Part shown: piece after piece, positions 21,676 to 35,900 of the stretch
How positions within the stretch are numbered: the stretch's first letter is position 1
Layout: each line of letters starts with the position of its first letter
Source: Nemertoderma westbladi
Taxonomy: Eukaryota > Xenacoelomorpha > Nemertodermatida > Nemertodermatidae
Direction: 5' to 3'
DNA: 64,000 bases
Assembly (NCBI GenBank): GCA_032718475.1
Contig: JAUCBJ010003662.1
Span: 1 to 64,000 of the forward strand
The notes under the pieces: model-generated
Database searches by the model: none
Seen by the model: the letters and a program-made list of their open reading frames with translations, nothing else
What the model was told of the DNA's origin: nothing
Made by a program: the position numbers and the translations under genes

Positions 21676-22179
21676 TTTTTGTTTGCTCACCTGTTCAGTT
21701 TTATTACGTGGTTCTCTTGTTTGTTTGCTCACCTGTTCAGTTTTATTACGTGGTTCTGTTGTTTGTTTGCTCACCTGTTCAGTTTTATTACGTGGTTCTG
21801 TTGTTTGATTGCTCACCTGTTCAGTTGTATTACGTGGTTCTGTTGTTTGTTTACTCACCTGTTTAGTTTTTGTTTGCTCACCTGTTCAGTTTTATTACGT
21901 GGTTCTGTTGTTTGTTTGCTCACCTGTTCAGTTGTATTACGTGGTTCTGTTGTTTGTTTGCTCACCTGTTCAGTTTTATTACGTGGTTCTGTTGTTTGTT
22001 TGCTCACCTGTTCAGTTGTATTACGTGGTTCTGTTGGTTCAGTTTTATTACGTGGTTCTGTTGTTTGTTTACTCACCTGTTTAGTTTTTGTTTGCTCACC
22101 TGTTCAGTTGTATTACGTGGTTCTGTTGTTTGTTTGCTCACCTGTTCAGTTTTATTACGTGGTTCTGTTGTTTGTTTGC
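21148..22179. repeat. Higher-order tandem duplication of 516 bp in array B
   Basis: Copy one is 21148-21663 and copy two 21664-22179. Both carry the rare TCTCTTGTTTG variant (about 21199 and 21715) and a 27-bp unit (about 21519 and 22035). Confidence 0.8.
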
Positions 22180-25100
22180 TCACCTGTTTAGTTTTTGTTT
22201 GCTCACCTGTTCAGTTTTATTACGTGGTTCTGTTGTTTGTTTGCTCACCTGTTCAGTTTTATTACGTGGTTCTGTTGTTTGTTTGCTCACCTGTTCAGTT
22301 TTATTACGTGGTTCTGTTGTTTGTTTGCTCACCTGTTCAGTTGTATTACGTGGTTCTGTTGTTTGTTTGCTCTCCTGTTCAGTTGTATTACGTGGTTCTG
22401 TTGTTTGTTTGCTCACCTGATCAGTTGTATTACGTGGTTCTGTTGTTTGTTTGCTCACCTGTTCAGTTTTATTACGTGGTTCTGTTGTTTGTTTGCTCAC
22501 CTGTTCAGTTGTATTACGTGGTTCTGTTGTTTGTTTGCTCACCTGTTCAGTTTTATTACGTGGTTCTGTTGTTTGTTTGCTCACCTGTTCAGTTGTATTA
22601 CGTGGTTCTGTTGTTTGTTTGCTCACCTGTTCAGTTTTATTACGTGGTTCTGTTGTTTGTTTACTCACCTGTTTAGTTTTTGTTTGCTCACCTGTTCAGT
22701 TGTATTACGTGGTTCTGTTGTTTGTTTGCTCACCTGTTCAGTTTTATTACGTGGTTCTGTTGTTTGTTTGCTCACCTGTTTAGTTTTTGTTTGCTCACCT
22801 GTTCAGTTTTATTACGTGGTTCTGTTGTTTGTTTGCTCACCTGTTCAGTTTTATTACGTGGTTCTGTTGTTTGTTTGCTCACCTGTTTAGTTTTTGTTTG
22901 CTCACCTGTTCAGTTTTATTACGTGGTTCTGTTGTTTGTTTGCTCACCTGTTTAGTTTTTGTTTGCTCACCTGTTCAGTTTTATTACGTGGTTCTGTTGT
23001 TTGTTTGCTCACCTGTTCAGTTTTATTACGTGGTTCTGTTGTTTGTTTGCTCACCTGTTTAGTTTTTGTTTGCTCACCTGTTCAGTTTTATTACGTGGTT
23101 CTGTTGTTTGTTTGCTCACCTGTTCAGTTTTATTACGTGGTTCTGTTGTTTGTTTGCTCACCTGTTTAGTTTTTGTTTGCTCACCTGTTCAGTTTTATTA
23201 CGTGGTTCTGTTGTTTGTTTGCTCACCTGTTCAGTTTTTGTTTGCTCACCTGTTCAGTTTTATTACGTGGTTCTGTTGTTTGTTTGCTCACCTGTTCAGT
23301 TTTATTACGTGGTTCTGTTGTTTGTTTGCTCACCTGTTTAGTTTTTGTTTGCTCACCTGTTCAGTTTTATTACGTGGTTCTGTTGTTTGTTTGCTCACCT
23401 GTTCAGTTTTATTACGTGGTTCTGTTGTTTGTGTGCTCACCTGTTCAGTTTTATTACGTGGTTCTGTTGTTTGTTTGCTCACCTGTTCAGTTTTATTACG
23501 TGGTTCTGTTGTTTGTTTGCTCACCTGTTTAGTTTTTGTTTGCTCACCTGTTCAGTTGTATTACGTGGTTCTGTTGTTTGTTTGCTCACCTGTTCAGTTT
23601 TATTACGTGGTTCTGTTGTTTGTTTACTCACCTGTTTAGTTTTTGTTTGCTCACCTGTTCAGTTGTATTACGTGGTTCTGTTGTTTGTTTGCTCACCTGT
23701 TCAGTTTTATTACGTGGTTCTGTTGTTTGTTTGCTCACCTGTTTAGTTTTTGTTTGCTCACCTGTTCAGTTTTATTACGTGGTTCTGTTGTTTGTTTGCT
23801 CACCTGTTCAGTTTTATTACGTGGTTCTGTTGTTTGTTTGCTCACCTGTTCAGTTTTATTACGTGGTTCTGTTGTTTGTTTGCTCACCTGTTCAGTTGTA
23901 TTACGTGGTTCTGTTGTTTGTTTGCTCACCTGTTCAGTTTTATTACGTGGTTCTGTTGTTTGTTTGCTCACCTGTTCAGTTTTATTACGTGGTTCTGTTG
24001 TTTGTTTGCTCACCTGTTCAGTTGTAATACGTGGTTCTGTTGGTTCAGTTTTATTACGTGGTTCTGTTGTTTGTTTACTCACCTGTTTAGTTTTTGTTTG
24101 CTCACCTGTTCAGTTGTATTACGTGGTTCTGTTGTTTGTTTGCTCACCTGTTCAGTTTTATTACGTGGTTCTGTTGTTTGTTTGCTCACCTGTTTAGTTT
24201 TTGTTTGCTCACCTGTTCAGTTTTATTACGTGGTTCTCTTGTTTGTTTGCTCACCTATTCAGTTTTATTACGTGGTTCTGTTGTTTGTTTGCTCACCTGT
24301 TCAGTTTTATTACGTGGTTCTGTTGTTTGTTTGCTCACCTGTTCAGTTGTATTACGTGGTTCTGTTGTTTGTTTACTCACCTGTTTAGTTTTTGTTTGCT
24401 CACCTGTTCAGTTTTATTACGTGGTTCTGTTGTTTGTTTGCTCACCTGTTCAGTTGTATTACGTGGTTCTGTTGTTTGTTTGCTCACCTGTTCAGTTTTA
24501 TTACGTGGTTCTGTTGTTTGTTTGCTCACCTGTTCAGTTGTATTACGTGGTTCTGTTGGTTCAGTTTTATTACGTGGTTCTGTTGTTTGTTTACTCACCT
24601 GTTTAGTTTTTGTTTGCTCACCTGTTCAGTTGTATTACGTGGTTCTGTTGGTTCAGTTTTATTACGTGGTTCTGTTGTTTGTTTACTCACCTGTTTAGTT
24701 TTTGTTTGCTCACCTGTTCAGTTGTATTACGTGGTTCTGTTGTTTGTTTGCTCACCTGTTCAGTTTTATTACGTGGTTCTGTTGTTTGTTTACTCACCTG
24801 TTTAGTTTTTGTTTGCTCACCTGTTCAGTTTTATTACGTGGTTCTGTTGTTTGTTTACTCACCTGTTTAGTTTTTGTTTGCTCACCTGTTCAGTTGTATT
24901 ACGTGGTTCTGTTGTTTGTTTGCTCACCTGTTCAGTTTTATTACGTGGTTCTGTTGTTTGTTTGCTCACCTGTTTAGTTTTTGTTTGCTCACCTGTTCAG
25001 TTTTATTACGTGGTTCTGTTGTTTGTTTGCTCACCTGTTCAGTTTTATTACGTGGTTCTGTTGTTTGTTTGCTCACCTGTTCAGTTTTATTACGTGGTTC

Positions 25101-28100
25101 TGTTGTTTGTTTGCTCACCTGTTCAGTTGTATTACGTGGTTCTGTTGTTTGTTTGCTCTCCTGTTCAGTTGTATTACGTGGTTCTGTTGTTTGTTTGCTC
25201 ACCTGTTCAGTTGTATTACGTGGTTCTGTTGTTTGTTTGCTCACCTGTTCAGTTTTATTACGTGGTTCTGTTGTTTGTTTGCTCACCTGTTCAGTTGTAT
25301 TACGTGGTTCTGTTGTTTGTTTGCTCACCTGTTCAGTTTTATTACGTGGTTCTGTTGTTTGTTTGCTCACCTGTTCAGTTGTATTACGTGGTTCTGTTGT
25401 TTGTTTGCTCACCTGTTCAGTTTTATTACGTGGTTCTGTTGTTTGTTTACTCACCTGTTTAGTTTCTGTTTGCTCACCTGTTCAGTTGTATTACGTGGTT
25501 CTGTTGTTTGTTTGCTCACCTGTTCAGTTTTATTACGTGGTTCTGTTGTTTGTTTGCTCACCTGTTTAGTTTTTGTTTGCTCACCTGTTCAGTTTTATTA
25601 CGTGGTTCTGTTGTTTGTTTGCTCACCTGTTCAGTTTTATTACGTGGTTCTGTTGTTTGTTTGCTCACCTGTTTAGTTTTTGTTTGCTCACCTGTTCAGT
25701 TTTATTACGTGGTTCTGTTGTTTGTTTGCTCACCTGTTTAGTTTTTGTTTGCTCACCTGTTCAGTTTTATTACGTGGTTCTGTTGTTTGTTTGCTCACCT
25801 GTTCAGTTTTATTACGTGGTTCTGTTGTTTGTTTGCTCACCTGTTTAGTTTTTGTTTGCTCACCTGTTCAGTTTTATTACGTGGTTCTGTTGTTTGTTTG
25901 CTCACCTGTTCAGTTTTATTACGTGGTTCTGTTGTTTGTTTGCTCACCTGTTTAGTTTTTGTTTGCTCACCTGTTCAGTTTTATTACGTGGTTCTGTTGT
26001 TTGTTTGCTCACCTGTTCAGTTTTTGTTTGCTCACCTGTTCAGTTTTATTACGTGGTTCTGTTGTTTGTTTGCTCACCTGTTCAGTTTTATTACGTGGTT
26101 CTGTTGTTTGTTTGCTCACCTGTTTAGTTTTTGTTTGCTCACCTGTTCAGTTTTATTACGTGGTTCTGTTGTTTGTTTGCTCACCTGTTCAGTTTTATTA
26201 CGTGGTTCTGTTGTTTGTGTGCTCACCTGTTCAGTTTTATTACGTGGTTCTGTTGTTTGTTTGCTCACCTGTTCAGTTTTATTACGTGGTTCTGTTGTTT
26301 GTTTGCTCACCTGTTTAGTTTTTGTTTGCTCACCTGTTCAGTTGTATTACGTGGTTCTGTTGTTTGTTTGCTCACCTGTTCAGTTTTATTACGTGGTTCT
26401 GTTGTTTGTTTACTCACCTGTTTAGTTTTTGTTTGCTCACCTGTTCAGTTGTATTACGTGGTTCTGTTGTTTGTTTGCTCACCTGTTCAGTTTTATTACG
26501 TGGTTCTGTTGTTTGTTTGCTCACCTGTTTATTTTTTGTTTGCTCACCTGTTCAGTTTTATTACGTGGTTCTGTTGTTTGTTTGCTCACCTGTTCAGTTT
26601 TATTACGTGGTTCTGTTGTTTGTTTGCTCACCTGTTCAGTTTTATTACGTGGTTCTGTTGTTTGTTTGCTCACCTGTTCAGTTGTATTACGTGGTTCTGT
26701 TGTTTGTTTGCTCACCTGTTCAGTTTTATTACGTGGTTCTGTTGTTTGTTTGCTCACCTGTTCAGTTTTATTACGTGGTTCTGTTGTTTGTTTGCTCACC
26801 TGTTCAGTTGTAATACGTGGTTCTGTTGGTTCAGTTTTATTACGCGGTTCTGTTGTTTGTTTACTCACCTGTTTAGTTTTTGTTTGCTCACCTGTTCAGT
26901 TGTATTACGTGGTTCTGTTGTTTGTTTGCTCACCTGTTCAGTTTTATTACGTGGTTCTGTTGTTTGTTAGCTCACCTGTTTAGTTTTTGTTTGCTCACCT
27001 GTTCAGTTTTATTACGTGGTTCTCTTGTTTGTTTGCTCACCTGTTCAGTTTTATTACGTGGTTCTGTTGTTTGTTTGCTCACCTGTTCAGTTTTATTACG
27101 TGGTTCTGTTGTTTGTTTGCTCACCTGTTCAGTTGTATTACGTGGTTCTGTTGTTTGTTTACTCACCTGTTTAGTTTTTGTTTGCTCACCTGTTCAGTTT
27201 TATTACGTGGTTCTGTTGTTTGTTTGCTCACCTGTTCAGTTGTATTACGTGGTTCTGTTGTTTGTTTGCTCACCTGTTCAGTTTTATTACGTGGTTCTGT
27301 TGTTTGTTTGCTCACCTGTTCAGTTGTATTACGTGGTTCTGTTGGTTCAGTTTTATTACGTGGTTCTGTTGTTTGTTTACTCACCTGTTTAGTTTTTGTT
27401 TGCTCACCTGTTCAGTTGTATTACGTGGTTCTGTTGTTTGTTTGCTCACCTGTTCAGTTTTATTACGTGGTTCTGTTGTTTGTTTGCTCACCTGTTTAGT
27501 TTTTGTTTGCTCACCTGTTCAGTTTTATTACGTGGTTCTGTTGTTTGTTTGCTCACCTGTTCAGTTTTATTACGTGGTTCTGTTGTTTGTTTGCTCACCT
27601 GTTCAGTTTTATTACGTGGTTCTGTTGTTTGTTTGCTCACCTGTTCAGTTGTATTACGTGGTTCTGTTGTTTGTTTGCTCTCCTGTTCAGTTGTATTACG
27701 TGGTTCTGTTGTTTGTTTGCTCACCTGTTCAGTTGTATTACGTGGTTCTGTTGTTTGTTTGCTCACCTGTTCAGTTTTATTACGTGGTTCTGTTGTTTGT
27801 TTGCTCACCTGTTCAGTTGTATTACGTGGTTCTGTTGTTTGTTTGCTCACCTGTTCAGTTTTATTACGTGGTTCTGTTGTTTGTTTGCTCACCTGTTCAG
27901 TTGTATTACGTGGTTCTGTTGTTTGTTTGCTCACCTGTTCAGTTTTATTACGTGGTTCTGTTGTTTGTTTACTCACCTGTTTAGTTTCTGTTTGCTCACC
28001 TGTTCAGTTGTATTACGTGGTTCTGTTGTTTGTTTGCTCACCTGTTCAGTTTTATTACGTGGTTCTGTTGTTTGTTTGCTCACCAGTTTAGTTTTTGTTT

Positions 28101-29317
28101 GCTCACCTGTTCAGTTTTATTACGTGGTTCTGTTGTTTGTTTGCTCACCTGTTCAGTTTTATTACGTGGTTCTGTTGTTTGTTTGCTCACCTGTTTAGTT
28201 TTTGTTTGCTCACCTGTTCAGTTTTATTACGTGGTTCTGTTGTTTGTTTGCTCACCTGTTCAGTTTTATTACGTGGTTCTGTTGTTTGTTTGCTCACCTG
28301 TTTAGTTTTTGTTTGCTCACCTGTTCAGTTTTATTACGTGGTTCTGTTGTTTGTTTGCTCACCTGTTCAGTTTTTGTTTGCTCACCTGTTCAGTTTTATT
28401 ACGTGGTTCTGTTGTTTGTTTGCTCACCTGTTCAGTTTTATTACGTGGTTCTGTTGTTTGTTTGCTCACCTGTTTAGTTTTTGTTTGCTCACCTGTTCAG
28501 TTTTATTACGTGGTTCTGTTGTTTGTTTGCTCACCTGTTCAGTTTTATTACGTGGTTCTGTTGTTTGTGTGCTCACCTGTTCAGTTTTATTACGTGGTTC
28601 TGTTGTTTGTTTGCTCACCTGTTCAGTTTTATTACGTGGTTCTGTTGTTTGTTTGCTCACCTGTTTAGTTTTTGTTTGCTCACCTGTTCAGTTGTATTAC
28701 GTGGTTCTGTTGTTTGTTTGCTCACCTGTTCAGTTTTATTACGTGGTTCTGTTGTTTGTTTACTCACCTGTTTAGTTTTTGTTTGCTCACCTGTTCAGTT
28801 GTATTACGTGGTTCTGTTGTTTGTTTGCTCACCTGTTCAGTTTTATTACGTGGTTCTGTTGTTTGTTTGCTCACCTGTTTATTTTTTGTTTGCTCACCTG
28901 TTCAGTTTTATTACGTGGTTCTGTTGTTTGTTTGCTCACCTGTTCAGTTTTATTACGTGGTTCTGTTGTTTGTTTGCTCACCTGTTCAGTTTTATTACGT
29001 GGTTCTGTTGTTTGTTTGCTCACCTGTTCAGTTGTATTACGTGGTTCTGTTGTTTGTTTGCTCACCTGTTCAGTTTTATTACGTGGTTCTGTTGTTTGTT
29101 TGCTCACCTGTTCAGTTGTATTACGTGGTTCTGTTGTTTGTTTGCTCACCTGTTCAGTTGTATTACGTGGTTCTGTTGTTTGTTTGCTCACCGGTTCAGT
29201 TTTATTACGTGGTTCTGTTGTTTGTTTGCTCACCTGTTCAGTTGTATTACGTGGTTCTGTTGTTTGTTTGCTCACCTGTTCAGTTTTATTACGTGGTTCT
29301 GTTGTTTGTTTACTCAC
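22180..29317. repeat. Higher-order block of ~2.35-2.79 kb, three copies here, two more at 45733 and 48392
   Basis: Block starts are 22180, 24966, 27488, 45733 and 48392. The rare GTGTGCTCACC variant is 1.1-1.3 kb into each block (about 23431, 26217, 28567, 46984 and 49643). The distance from the block start to the next shared junction is 1150 bp in four copies and 978 bp in the third, and the following interval is 405 bp in all five. A GCTCTCCTG variant (near 22372, 25156, 27677, 45922 and 48581) also marks all five. Confidence 0.8.
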
Positions 29318-29695
29318 CTGTTTAGTTTTTGTTTGCTCACCTGTTCAGTTGTATTACGTGGTTCTGTTGTTTGTTTGCTCACCTGTTCAGTTTTATTACG
29401 TGGTTCTGTTGTTTGTTTGCTCACCTGTTCAGTTGTATTACGTGGTTCTGTTGTTTGTTTGCTCACCTGTTCAGTTATATTACGTGGTTCTGTTGTTTGT
29501 TTGCTCACCTGTTTAGTTTTTGTTTGCTCACCTGTTCAGTTTTATTACGTGGTTCTGTTGTTTGTTTGCTCACCTGTTCAGTTTTATTATGTGGTTCTGT
29601 TGTTTGTTTGCTCACCTGTTCAGTTTTATTACGTGGTTCTGTTGTTTGTTTGCTCACCTGTTCAGTTGTATTACGTGGTTCTGTTGTTTGTTTAC

Positions 29696-32600
29696 TCACC
29701 TGTTTAGTTTTTGTTTGCTCACCTGTTCAGTTTTATTACGTGGTTCTGTTGTTTGTTTGCTCACCTGTTCAGTTTTATTACGTGGTTCTGTTGTTTGTTT
29801 GCTCACCTGTTCAGTTTTATTACGTGGTTCTGTTGTTTGTTTGCTCACCTGTTCAGTTGTATTACGTGGTTCTGTTGTTTGTTTGCTCACCTGTTCAGTT
29901 TTATTACGTGGTTCTGTTGTTTGTTTGCTCACCTGTTCAATTGTATTACGTGGTTCTGTTGTTTGTTTGCTCACCTGTTCAGTTTTATTACGTGGTTCTG
30001 TTGTTTGTTTGCTCCCCTGTTCAGTTGTATTACGTGGTTCTGCTGTTTGTTTGCTCACCTGTTCAGTTGTATTACGTGGTTCTGTTGTTTGTTTGCTCAC
30101 CTGTTCAGTTGTAATACGTGGTTCTGTTGTTTGTTTGCTCACCTGTTCAGTTGTATTACGTGGTTCTGTTGTTTGTTTGCTCACCTGTTCACGTTTTTTT
30201 TACGTGGTTCTGTTGTTTGTTTGCTCACCTGTTCAGTTGTATTACGTGGTTCTGTTGTTTGTTTGCTCACCTGTTCAGTTTTATTACGTGGTTCTGTTGT
30301 TTGTTTGCTCACCTGTTCAGTTGTAATACGTGGTTCTGTTGTTTGTTTGCTCACCTGTTCAGTTGTATTACGTGGTTCTGTTGTTTGTTTGCTCACCTGT
30401 TCAGTTTTATTACGTGGTTCTGTTGTTTGTTTTCTCACCTGTTCAGGTTTTTTTTACGTGGTTCTGTTGTTTGTTTGCTCACCTGTTCAGTTGTATTACG
30501 TGGTTCTGTTGTTTGTTTGCTCACCTGTTCAGTTGTATTAAGTGGTTCTGTTGTTTGTTTGCTCACCTGTTCAGTTTTATTACGTGGTTCTGTTGTTTGT
30601 TTGCTCACCTGTTCAGTTGTATTACGTGGTTCTGTTGTTTGTTTGCTCACCTGTTCAGTTGTATTACGTGGTTCTGCTGTTTGTTTGCTCACCTGTTCAG
30701 TTGTATTACGTGGTTCTGTTGTTTGTTTGCTCACCTGTTCAGTTTTATTACGTGGTTCTGTTGTTTGTTTGCTCACCTGTTCAGTTGTATTACGTGGTTC
30801 TGTTGTTTGTTTGCTCACCTGTTCAGTTGTATTACGTGGTTCTGTTGTTTGTTTGCTCACCTGTTCAGTTTTATTACGTGGTTCTGTTGTTTGTTTGCTC
30901 ACCTGTTCAGTTTTATTACGTGGTTCTGTTGTTTGTTTGCTCACCTGTTCAGTTGTATTACGTGGTTCTGTTGTTTTTTTGCTCACCTGTTTAGTTTTTG
31001 TTTGCTCACCTGTTCAGTTTTATTACGTGGTTCTGTTGTTTGTTTACTCACCTGTTTAATTTTTGTTTGCTCACCTGTTCAGTTGTATTACGTGGTTCTG
31101 TTGTTTGTTTGCTCACCTGTTCAGTTTTATTACGTGGTTCTGTTGTTTGTTTGCTCACCTGTTCAGTTTTATTACGTGGTTCTGTTGTTTGTTTGCTCAC
31201 CTGTTCAGTTGTATTACGTGGTTCTGTTGTTTGTTTGCTCACCTGTTCAGTTGTATTACGTGGTTCTGTTGTTTGTTTGCTCACCTGTTCAGTTTTATTA
31301 CGTGGTTCTGTTGTTTGTTTGCTCACCTGTTCAGTTGTATTACGTGGTTCTGTTGTTTGTTTGCTCACCTGTTTAGTTTTTGTTTGCTCACCTGTTCAGT
31401 TTTATTACGTGGTTCTGTTGTTTGTTTACTCACCTGTTTAGTTTTTGTTTGCTCACCTGTTCAGTTGTATTACGTGGTTCTGTTGTTTGTTTGCTCACCT
31501 GTTCAGTTTTATTACGTGGTTCTGTTGTTTGTTTGCTCACCTGTTCAGTTTTATTACGTGGTTCTGTTGTTTGTTTGCTCACCTGTTCAGTTGTATTACG
31601 TGGTTCTGTTGTTTGTTTGCTCACCTGTTCAGTTGTATTACGTGGTTCTGTTGTTTGTTTGCTCACCTGTTCAGGTTTTTTTTACGTGGTTCTGTTGTTT
31701 GTTTGCTCACCTGTTCAGTTTTATTACGTGGTTCTGTTGTTTGTTTGCTCACCTGTTCAGTTTTATTACGTGGTTCTGTTGTTTGTTTGCTCACCTGTTC
31801 AGTTGTAATACGTGGTTCTGTTGTTTGTTTGCTCACCTGTTCAGTTGTATTACGTGGTTCTGTTGTTTGTTTGCTCACCTGTTCAGGTTTTTTTTACGTG
31901 GTTCTGTTGTTTGTTTGCTCACCTGTTCAGTTGTATTACGTGGTTCTGTTGTTTGTTTGCTCACCTGTTCAGTTGTATTACGTGGTTCTGTTGTTTGTTT
32001 GCTCACCTGTTCAGTTGTATTACGTGGTTCTGTTGTTTGTTTGCTCACCTGTTCAGTTTTATTACGTGGTTCTGTTGTTTGTTTGCTCACCTGTTCAGTT
32101 GTATTACGTGGTTCTGTTGTTTGTTTGCTCACCTGTTCAGTTGTATTACGTGGGTCTGCTGTTTGTTTGCTCACCTGTTCAGTTGTATTACGTGGTTCTG
32201 TTGTTTGTTTGCTCACCTGTTCAGTTTTATTACGTGGTTCTGTTGTTTGTTTGCTCACCTGTTCAGTTGTATTACGTGGTTCTGTTGTTTGTTTGCTCAC
32301 CTGTTCAGTTGTATTACGTGGTTCTGTTGTTTGTTTGCTCACCTGTTCAGTTTTATTACGTGGTTCTGTTGTTTGTTTGCTCACCTGTTCAGTTTTATTA
32401 CGTGGTTCTGTTGTTTGTTTGCTCACCTGTTCAGTTGTATTACGTGGTTCTGTTGTTTGTTTGCTCACCTGTTTAGTTTTTGTTTGCTCACCTGTTCAGT
32501 TTTATTACGTGGTTCTGTTGTTTGTTTACTCACCTGTTTAGTTTTTGTTTGCTCACCTGTTCAGTTGTATTACGTGGTTCTGTTGTTTGTTTGCTCACCT

Positions 32601-35600
32601 GTTCAGTTTTATTACGTGGTTCAGTTGTTTGTTTGCTCACCTGTTCAGTTTTATTACGTGGTTCTGTTGTTTGTTTGCTCACCTGTTCAGTTGTATTACG
32701 TGGTTCTGTTGTTTGTTTGCTCACCTGTTCAGTTTTATTACGTGGTTCTGTTGTTTGTTTGCTCACCTGTTCAGTTGTATTACGTGGTTCTGTTGTTTGT
32801 TTGCTCACCTGTTCAGTTGTATTACGTGGTTCTGTTGTTTGTTTGCTCACCTGTTCAGTTTTATTACGTGGTTCTGTTGTTTGTTTGCTCACCTGTTTAG
32901 TTTTATTACGTGGTTCTGTTGTTTGTTTGCTCACCTGTTCAGTTGTATTACGTGGTTCTGTTGTTTGTTTGCTCACCTGTTCAGTTGTATTACGTGGTTC
33001 TGTTGTTTGTTTGCTCACCTGTTCAGTTGTATTACGTGGTTCTGTTGTTTGTTTGCTCACCTGTTCAGTTTTATTACGTGGTTCTGTTGTTTGTTTGCTC
33101 ACCTGTTCAGTTATATTACGTGGTTCTGTTGTTTGTTTGCTCACCTGTTCAGTTATATTACGTGGTTCTGTTGTTTGTTTGCTCACCTGTTCAGTTTTAT
33201 TACGTGGTTCTGTTGTTTGTTTGCTCACCTGTTCAGTTGTATTACGTGGTTCTGTTGTTTGTTTGCTCACCTGTTCCGTTATATTACGTGGTTCTGTTGT
33301 TTGTTTGCTCACCTGTTCAGTTGTATTACGTGGTTCTGTTGTTTGTTTGCTCACCTGTTCAGTTTTATTACGTGGTTCTGTTGTTTGTTTGCTCACCTGT
33401 TCAGTTGTATTACGTGGTTCTGTTGTTTGTTTGCTCACCTGTTCAGTTTTATTACGTGGTTCTCTTGCTTGTTTGCTCACCTGTTCAGTTTTATAACGTG
33501 GTTCTGTTGTTTGTTTGCTCACCTGTTCAGTTGTATTACGTGGTTCTGTTGTTTGTTTGCTCACCTGTTCAGTTATATTACGTGGTTCTGTTGTTTGTTT
33601 GCTCACCTGTTCAGTTTTATTACGTGGTTCCGTTGTTTGTTTGCTCACCTGTTCAGTTTTATTACGTGGTTCTGTTGTTTGTTTGCTCACATGTTCAGTT
33701 GTATTACGTGGTTCTGTTGTTTGTTTGCTCACCTGTTCAGTTTTATTACGTGGTTCTGTTGTTTGTTTGCTCACCTGTTCAGTTTTATTACGTGGTTCTG
33801 TTGTTTGTTTGCTCACCTGTTCAGTTGTATTACGTGGTTCTGTTGTTTGTTTGCTCACCTGTTCAGTTATATTACGTGGTTCTGTTGTTTGTTTGCTCAC
33901 CTGTTCAGTTATATTACGTGGTTCTGTTGTTTGTTTGCTCACCTGTTCAGTTGTATTACGTGGTTCTGTTGTTTGTTTGCTCACCTGTTCAGTTTTATTA
34001 CGTGGTTCTGTTGTTTGTTTGCTCACCTGTTCAGTTATATTACGTGGGTCTGTTGTTTGTTTGCTCACCTGTTCAGTTGTACATGTATTCCATGGTTCTG
34101 TTGTTTGTTTGCTCACCTGTTCAGGTTTTTTACGTGGTTCTGTTGTTTGTTTGCTCACCTGTTCAGTTGTATTACGTGGTTCTGTTGTTTGTTTGCTCAC
34201 CTGTTCAGTTGTATTACGTGGTTCTGTTGTTTGTTTGCTCACCTGTTCAGTTGTATTACGTGGTTCTGTTGTTTGTTTGCTCACCTGTTCAGTTTTATTA
34301 CGTGGTTCTGTTGTTTGTTTGCTCGGCTGTTCAGTTATATTACGTGGTTCTGTTGTTTGTTTGCTCACCTGTTCAGTTATATTACGTGGTTCTGTTGTTT
34401 GTTTGCTCACCTGTTCAGTTTTATTACGTGGTTCTGTTGTTTGTTTGCTCACCTGTTCAGTTATATTACGTGGTTCTGTTGTTTGTTTGCTCACCTGTTC
34501 AGTTGTATTACGTGGTTCTGTTGTTTGTTTGCTCACCTGTTCAGTTTTATTACGTGGTTCTGTTGTTTGTTTGCTCACCTGTTCAGTTGTATTACGTGGT
34601 TCTGTTGTTTGTTTGCTCACCTGTTCAGTTTTATTACGTGGTTCTGTTGTTTGTTTGCTCACCTGTTCAGTTTTATAACGTGGTTCTGTTGTTTGTTTGC
34701 TCACCTGTTCAGTTGTATTACGTGGTTCTGTTGTTAGTTTGCTCACCTTTTCAGTTTTATTACGTGGTTCTGTTGTTTGTTTGCTCACCTGTTCAGTTTT
34801 ATTACGTGGTTCTGTTGTTTGTTTGCTCACCTGTTCAGTTGTATTACGTGGTTCTGTTGTTTGTTTGCTCACCTGTTCAGTTTTATTACGTGGTTCTGTT
34901 GTTTGTTTGCTCATCTGTTCAGTTTTATTACGTGGTTCTGTTGTTTGTTTGCTCACCTGTTCAGTTTTATTACGTGGTTCTGTTGTTTGTTTGCTCACCT
35001 GTTCAGTTGTATTACGTGGTTCTGATGTTTGTTTACTCACCTGTTTAGTTTTTGTTTGCTCACCTGTTCAGTTTTATTACGTGGTTCTGTTGTTTGTTTA
35101 CTCACCTGTTTAGTTTTTGTTTGCTCACCTGTTCAGTTGTATTACGTGGTTCTGTTGTTTGTTTGCTCACCTGTTCAGTTTTATTACGTGGTTCTGTTGT
35201 TTGTTTGCTCACCTGTTCAGTTTTATTACGTGGTTCTGTTGTTTGTTTGCTCACCTGTTCAGTTGTAATACGTGGTTCTGTTGTTTGTTTGCTCACCTGT
35301 TCAGTTGTATTACGTGGTTCTGTTGTTTGTTTGCTCACCTGTTCAGGTTTTTTTTACGTGGTTCTGTTGTTTGTTTGCTCACCTGTTCAGTTGTATTACG
35401 TGGTTCTGTTGTTTGTTTGCTCACCTGTTCAGTTTTATTACGTGGTTCTGTTGTTTGTTTGCTCACCTGTTCAGTTGTAATACGTGGTTCTGTTGTTTGT
35501 TTGCTCACCTGTTCAGTTGTATTACGTGGTTCTGTTGTTTGTTTGCTCACCTGTTCAGGTTTTTTTTACGTGGTTCTGTTGTTTGTTTGCTCACCTGTTC

Positions 35601-35900
35601 AGTTGTATTACGTGGTTCTATTGTTTGTTTGCTCACCTGTTCAGTTGTATTACGTGGTTCTGTTGTTTGTTTGCTCACCTGTTCAGTTGTATTACGTGGT
35701 TCTGTTGTTTGTTTGCTCACCTGTTCAGTTTTATTACGTGGTTCTGTTGTTTGTTTGCTCACCTGTTCAGTTGTATTACGTGGTTCTGTTGTTTGTTTGC
35801 TCACCTGTTCAGTTGTATTACGTGGTTCTGCTGATTGTTTGCTCACCTGTTCAGTTGTATTACGTGGTTCTGTTGTTTGTTTGCTCACCTGTTCAGTTGT
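29696..35900. repeat. ~6-kb segment of array B duplicated 22492 bp downstream (about 52189-58400)
   Basis: Truncated-unit junctions at 31048, 31430, 31663, 31875 and 32530 recur at 53540, 53922, 54155, 54367 and 55022, all exactly 22492 bp away. The shift is 22493 at the left end, explained by one fewer T in a T-run near 53026. The downstream copy is 294 bp (seven units) longer between 55700 and 56000. The left part of the segment, marked by GTTCACG followed by T8, also has a third copy at 50665. Confidence 0.75.
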